A DNA stretch of 8,460 nt from Candidatus Kapaibacterium sp. (GTDB taxonomy: Bacteria > Bacteroidota > Ignavibacteria > Kapaibacteriales > UBA2268), in contig JAQIDA010000323.1 of the NCBI GenBank assembly GCA_027858275.1, forward strand, positions 1 to 8,460, in the 5' to 3' direction. This document shows, in pieces, positions 6,584 through 8,460 of this stretch. Numbering within the stretch: position 1 is the first letter of the stretch; the number at the start of each line of letters is the position of its first letter. A program made the translations under genes and the position numbers. The notes beneath the pieces were generated by a model. That model worked only from the letters and a program-made list of their open reading frames with translations. It searched no databases and was not told the origin of the DNA.

Positions 6584-7246
6584 ATGAAAAAAATTATTGC
6601 ATCCTTTATTCTCTTGGTTGTTCTGGCATCATGCTCAGAAGATATTAAGGATATGAAAATGGGAGAATTGTTTCAAGAGGGATTTAGCGGGCAAAATGTT
6701 AAAGAAAAACTATCTAAACAATTAACATCAGATGAACATGAAATTTATTCTGCAGGGGCAAAAAGGTTGTTGTTTTCGGACTCAGAAAATTTCAAAAACA
6801 TGACAGTCGGAGATGTAATTGAAAATCAAAGAGTATATACTGCGGAAATAAAACGTCAGCAAGAAGAAATCCAGCAGCAATTAGATAAACTTAACAGTAT
6901 GGTTGGATTTAAGATTGTGAAAAAATCCTATTATTCGCAATCTTATGATAATTATAATGCGTTAGAGATAGAAATATCAAATAATACAGAAAAGACAATA
7001 TCGGGCGTAAAGGCATCAGTCCTTGTCAATAATATGTATGATGACAAAGTACAGAATTTGGCATTTAGTTATGATAAAGAGATTAAATCAAAACAAAAAA
7101 TAACATCTGAGTTTATGTGGGATTGTAATAGATATGATGATGAATCCATGGAATTAAAAAACACTAAAACTGAAAAATTGAAGTTTGTTTTTTCAACAGT
7201 TATGATATTATTTAATGATGGAACTAAGGAAAAGCTACCGGAATAA
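6584..7246 (+). CDS. Lipoprotein with coiled coil and predicted beta-sandwich domain
   Basis: A 220-residue protein. The signal MKKIIASFILLVVLASC has a classical lipobox (LASC), so Cys17 is the lipidated residue. About residues 75-108 (ENQRVYTAEIKRQQEEIQQQ and on) look like a short coiled coil. Residues about 110-220 have alternating strands with ALEIEISNNTEKTISGVKAS and KLKFVFSTVMILFNDGTKE, a pattern like the small beta-sandwich (FxLYD-like) domains found on bacterial lipoproteins; this domain call is tentative. Function is unknown, possibly an envelope stress or assembly factor. The upstream ribosome site is weak (GGTGAT, 6575-6580). The gene lies in opposite orientation between an intact lipoprotein gene (7330-8370) and its decayed partial copy (6326-6505), so it may have arrived, or been trapped, during that duplication. 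It ends at a two-way terminator. Confidence 0.85.
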   Translation: MKKIIASFILLVVLASCSEDIKDMKMGELFQEGFSGQNVKEKLSKQLTSDEHEIYSAGAKRLLFSDSENFKNMTVGDVIENQRVYTAEIKRQQEEIQQQLDKLNSMVGFKIVKKSYYSQSYDNYNALEIEISNNTEKTISGVKASVLVNNMYDDKVQNLAFSYDKEIKSKQKITSEFMWDCNRYDDESMELKNTKTEKLKFVFSTVMILFNDGTKEKLPE

Positions 7247-7264
7247 TTCATTCTACTGATTAAA

Positions 7265-7302
7265 TTAAAAGGTCGTAGTATTTGAATGCTACGACCTTTT
7301 AA
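7265..7302. terminator. Two-way intrinsic terminator between convergent lipoprotein genes
   Basis: The plus-strand arm AAAAGGTCGTAG (7267-7278) pairs perfectly with CTACGACCTTTT (7289-7300). The stem extends outward by two A-T pairs and inward by a T.G and an A-T pair, leaving loop TTTGAA. Short T-tracts occur on both strands. It lies 18 bp after the plus gene's stop (7246) and 27 bp before the minus gene's stop (7330). Confidence 0.85.
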
Positions 7303-7329
7303 ATGTTATCATCCACCAACAAACCCGGA

Positions 7330-8370
7330 TTATTTTAGCCTGAAGCTTCTCGCTGATTTGATGAAGATGTCTTTGTAATTGTCTGCTTCTTTCTTGAACC
7401 AGATTAAAGTGATCCTATAAAGTATTTTGTCTTTGCTCGTGTAGTATACTTTAGCGTCATATTTAGCTCCTGGGCTGTACTGAAATCTAAAAGCTTCATT
7501 GTTACCAAGTTTGATTCTTGTCAGATCATTAGCCTCGTTGACTTTTCTCATGTTATCTTTGACGATTTTTTCAAGAGATTTTGTTTTTGACGCGTTGAAT
7601 AAATCTATGCGAATATTGCAATCGCCCCGGCGTTCGCCTGCATAGTTGTATTGTTTCATTTCGCCTGCTTTTGGCGCGGGATAGATTTTGAAATTATCCG
7701 GAACTTTGATTGTGAATCCGTCACCTGATTTAGTAACTAAACTTGTAGAAGGAGGAGGAATTTCTTCAGTTGTGAAGAGAGTATCGCCTTCTTTTAATAC
7801 AACAGGAGCTATGGCAAGTTTGACTGATTTAAGAATTTCAGCAAAATTTGTTTTGTATTTTTCCATTGTACCGCCGAATGTTTCAAACTTAACGACAGTC
7901 AACATTTTCGGGTCAGCAGATGCTACATACATTTCGCCGTTGAACATACCGTCAGTCAATTCAAATTCATAGGCGTATTTCATGGCTTTCTGACCGTCGA
8001 TAGTCAAAGATGTCGGAGCTCCTACACCCTGGATATCTTCCAAGAAAGCTGTCTGATCTTTTACCGCTATATCATAAGTTTTAGCGGAATCAAGACTAAC
8101 GGCGTATATCTGAATTTTTGCTGCAGGAAATCCGTCGTTGCCGTAATTGTCAGCTCTGGAAGCACCCGCTTTTGATGAATATGTCGCAAAAGACAAACCG
8201 GGTCTTTTCTTCACATGCCAGTTTTTCGGATATTGTAGTTCGAATTTTACTACGTCGTCAGTATAAGAATCATAGCCTTCAACATCAACAGGCTTCGGGC
8301 CGTCGTCGCCGCAGCTCCACATCAGAGATGTCATTAATACAATCGCGAATAAGTTTAAAATCTTTTTCAT
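7330..8370 (-). CDS. Lipoprotein with two tandem PsbP/DUF1795-like domains
   Basis: A 346-residue protein. The start chosen is the ATG at 8368-8370, preceded 5 nt upstream by AGGAG; an in-frame TTG at 8407-8409 would bury that site inside the coding region. The signal is MKKILNLFAIVLMTSLMWSC with lipid Cys20 (the lipobox Met-Trp-Ser is slightly unusual). Two domains follow, joined by a Pro-rich linker (EEIPPPST). Domain 1 (about 40-185) runs from VKFELQYPKNWHV to EKYKTNFAEILKSVKL. Domain 2 (about 218-346) runs from DGFTIKVPDNFKIY to DNYKDIFIKSARSFRL. Both open with a 'F...P..' beta-hairpin and end with the same helix-strand pattern, as in PsbP/Mog1/DUF1795-fold lipoproteins. The role is unknown, probably periplasmic or cell-surface. 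A promoter candidate lies at 8424-8453. Its 3' end was duplicated to 6326-6505. Confidence 0.87.
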   Translation of the reverse strand: MKKILNLFAIVLMTSLMWSCGDDGPKPVDVEGYDSYTDDVVKFELQYPKNWHVKKRPGLSFATYSSKAGASRADNYGNDGFPAAKIQIYAVSLDSAKTYDIAVKDQTAFLEDIQGVGAPTSLTIDGQKAMKYAYEFELTDGMFNGEMYVASADPKMLTVVKFETFGGTMEKYKTNFAEILKSVKLAIAPVVLKEGDTLFTTEEIPPPSTSLVTKSGDGFTIKVPDNFKIYPAPKAGEMKQYNYAGERRGDCNIRIDLFNASKTKSLEKIVKDNMRKVNEANDLTRIKLGNNEAFRFQYSPGAKYDAKVYYTSKDKILYRITLIWFKKEADNYKDIFIKSARSFRLK

Positions 8371-8375
8371 TTCAA

Positions 8376-8380
8376 CTCCT
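8376..8380 (-). promoter_or_regulatory. Shine-Dalgarno site that fixes the lipoprotein start
   Basis: On the minus strand AGGAG lies 5 nt before the ATG at 8368-8370. It supports this ATG over the in-frame TTG 39 nt upstream. Confidence 0.75.
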
Positions 8381-8423
8381 GAAATTATTAAATAGTTGTT
8401 ATTTGTCAATTTTATTTTCTAAT

Positions 8424-8453
8424 CAAATATATGAGATATCAACAAAGCACAAA
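8424..8453 (-). promoter_or_regulatory. Bacteroidota-type promoter candidate for the PsbP-like lipoprotein
   Basis: Reading the minus strand, TTTG (8453-8450) is followed after 18 nt by TATATTTG (8431-8424), a full match to the TAnnTTTG -7 element of the Bacteroidota primary sigma factor; the usual -33 element is TTG/TTTG about 19 nt upstream. It lies 53 bp before the ATG at 8370, giving a short untranslated leader. AT-rich DNA makes chance matches possible. Confidence 0.5.
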
Positions 8454-8460
8454 GATAGTT

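Overview
The window looks like chromosomal DNA from a low-GC bacterium of the FCB group (Bacteroidota, Ignavibacteriota or a relative). The evidence is two secreted proteins with C-terminal type IX secretion (T9SS) sorting domains, several short lipoproteins, and one promoter candidate of the Bacteroidota TTTG/TAnnTTTG type. Two genes have clear Shine-Dalgarno sites (AGGAG); the others have weak or no sites. The exact lineage cannot be fixed from the sequence.

Left part (1-2115, all minus strand): a lipoprotein cut by the window edge; a 93-codon ORF that resembles only the N-terminal end of a secreted right-handed beta-helix protein; and, 9 bp upstream of that, a 470-residue secreted TIM-barrel glycoside-hydrolase-like protein with a T9SS tail. 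The last two are probably one transcript reading right to left.

Intergenic 2116-2721: a 600-bp divergent spacer between the hydrolase-like gene and the next gene. It holds a pair of inverted REP-like hairpins, each preceded by GTAG, plus a 12-bp palindrome nested in a 7-bp inverted repeat.

Middle (2722-4173, plus strand): a secreted T9SS protein built from eleven tandem 29-residue repeats. A strong two-way terminator separates it from a convergent minus-strand pair: an RluA-family pseudouridine synthase (5480-6187) followed by a membrane-anchored DUF3179 protein (4278-5441).

Right part (6264-8460): the minus-strand lipoprotein gene at 7330-8370 carries two PsbP/DUF1795-like domains. A decayed duplicate of its 3' end lies at 6326-6505 and still has its own terminator-like hairpin. 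Between the two copies sits a plus-strand lipoprotein with a coiled coil and a predicted beta-sandwich domain (6584-7246).

I see no phage, CRISPR, toxin-antitoxin, defence or RNA gene. The window is mostly ordinary envelope and secretome genes. Its most notable features are the REP-like doublet, the truncated duplicate of the lipoprotein gene, the truncated beta-helix gene and the 29-residue repeat protein.
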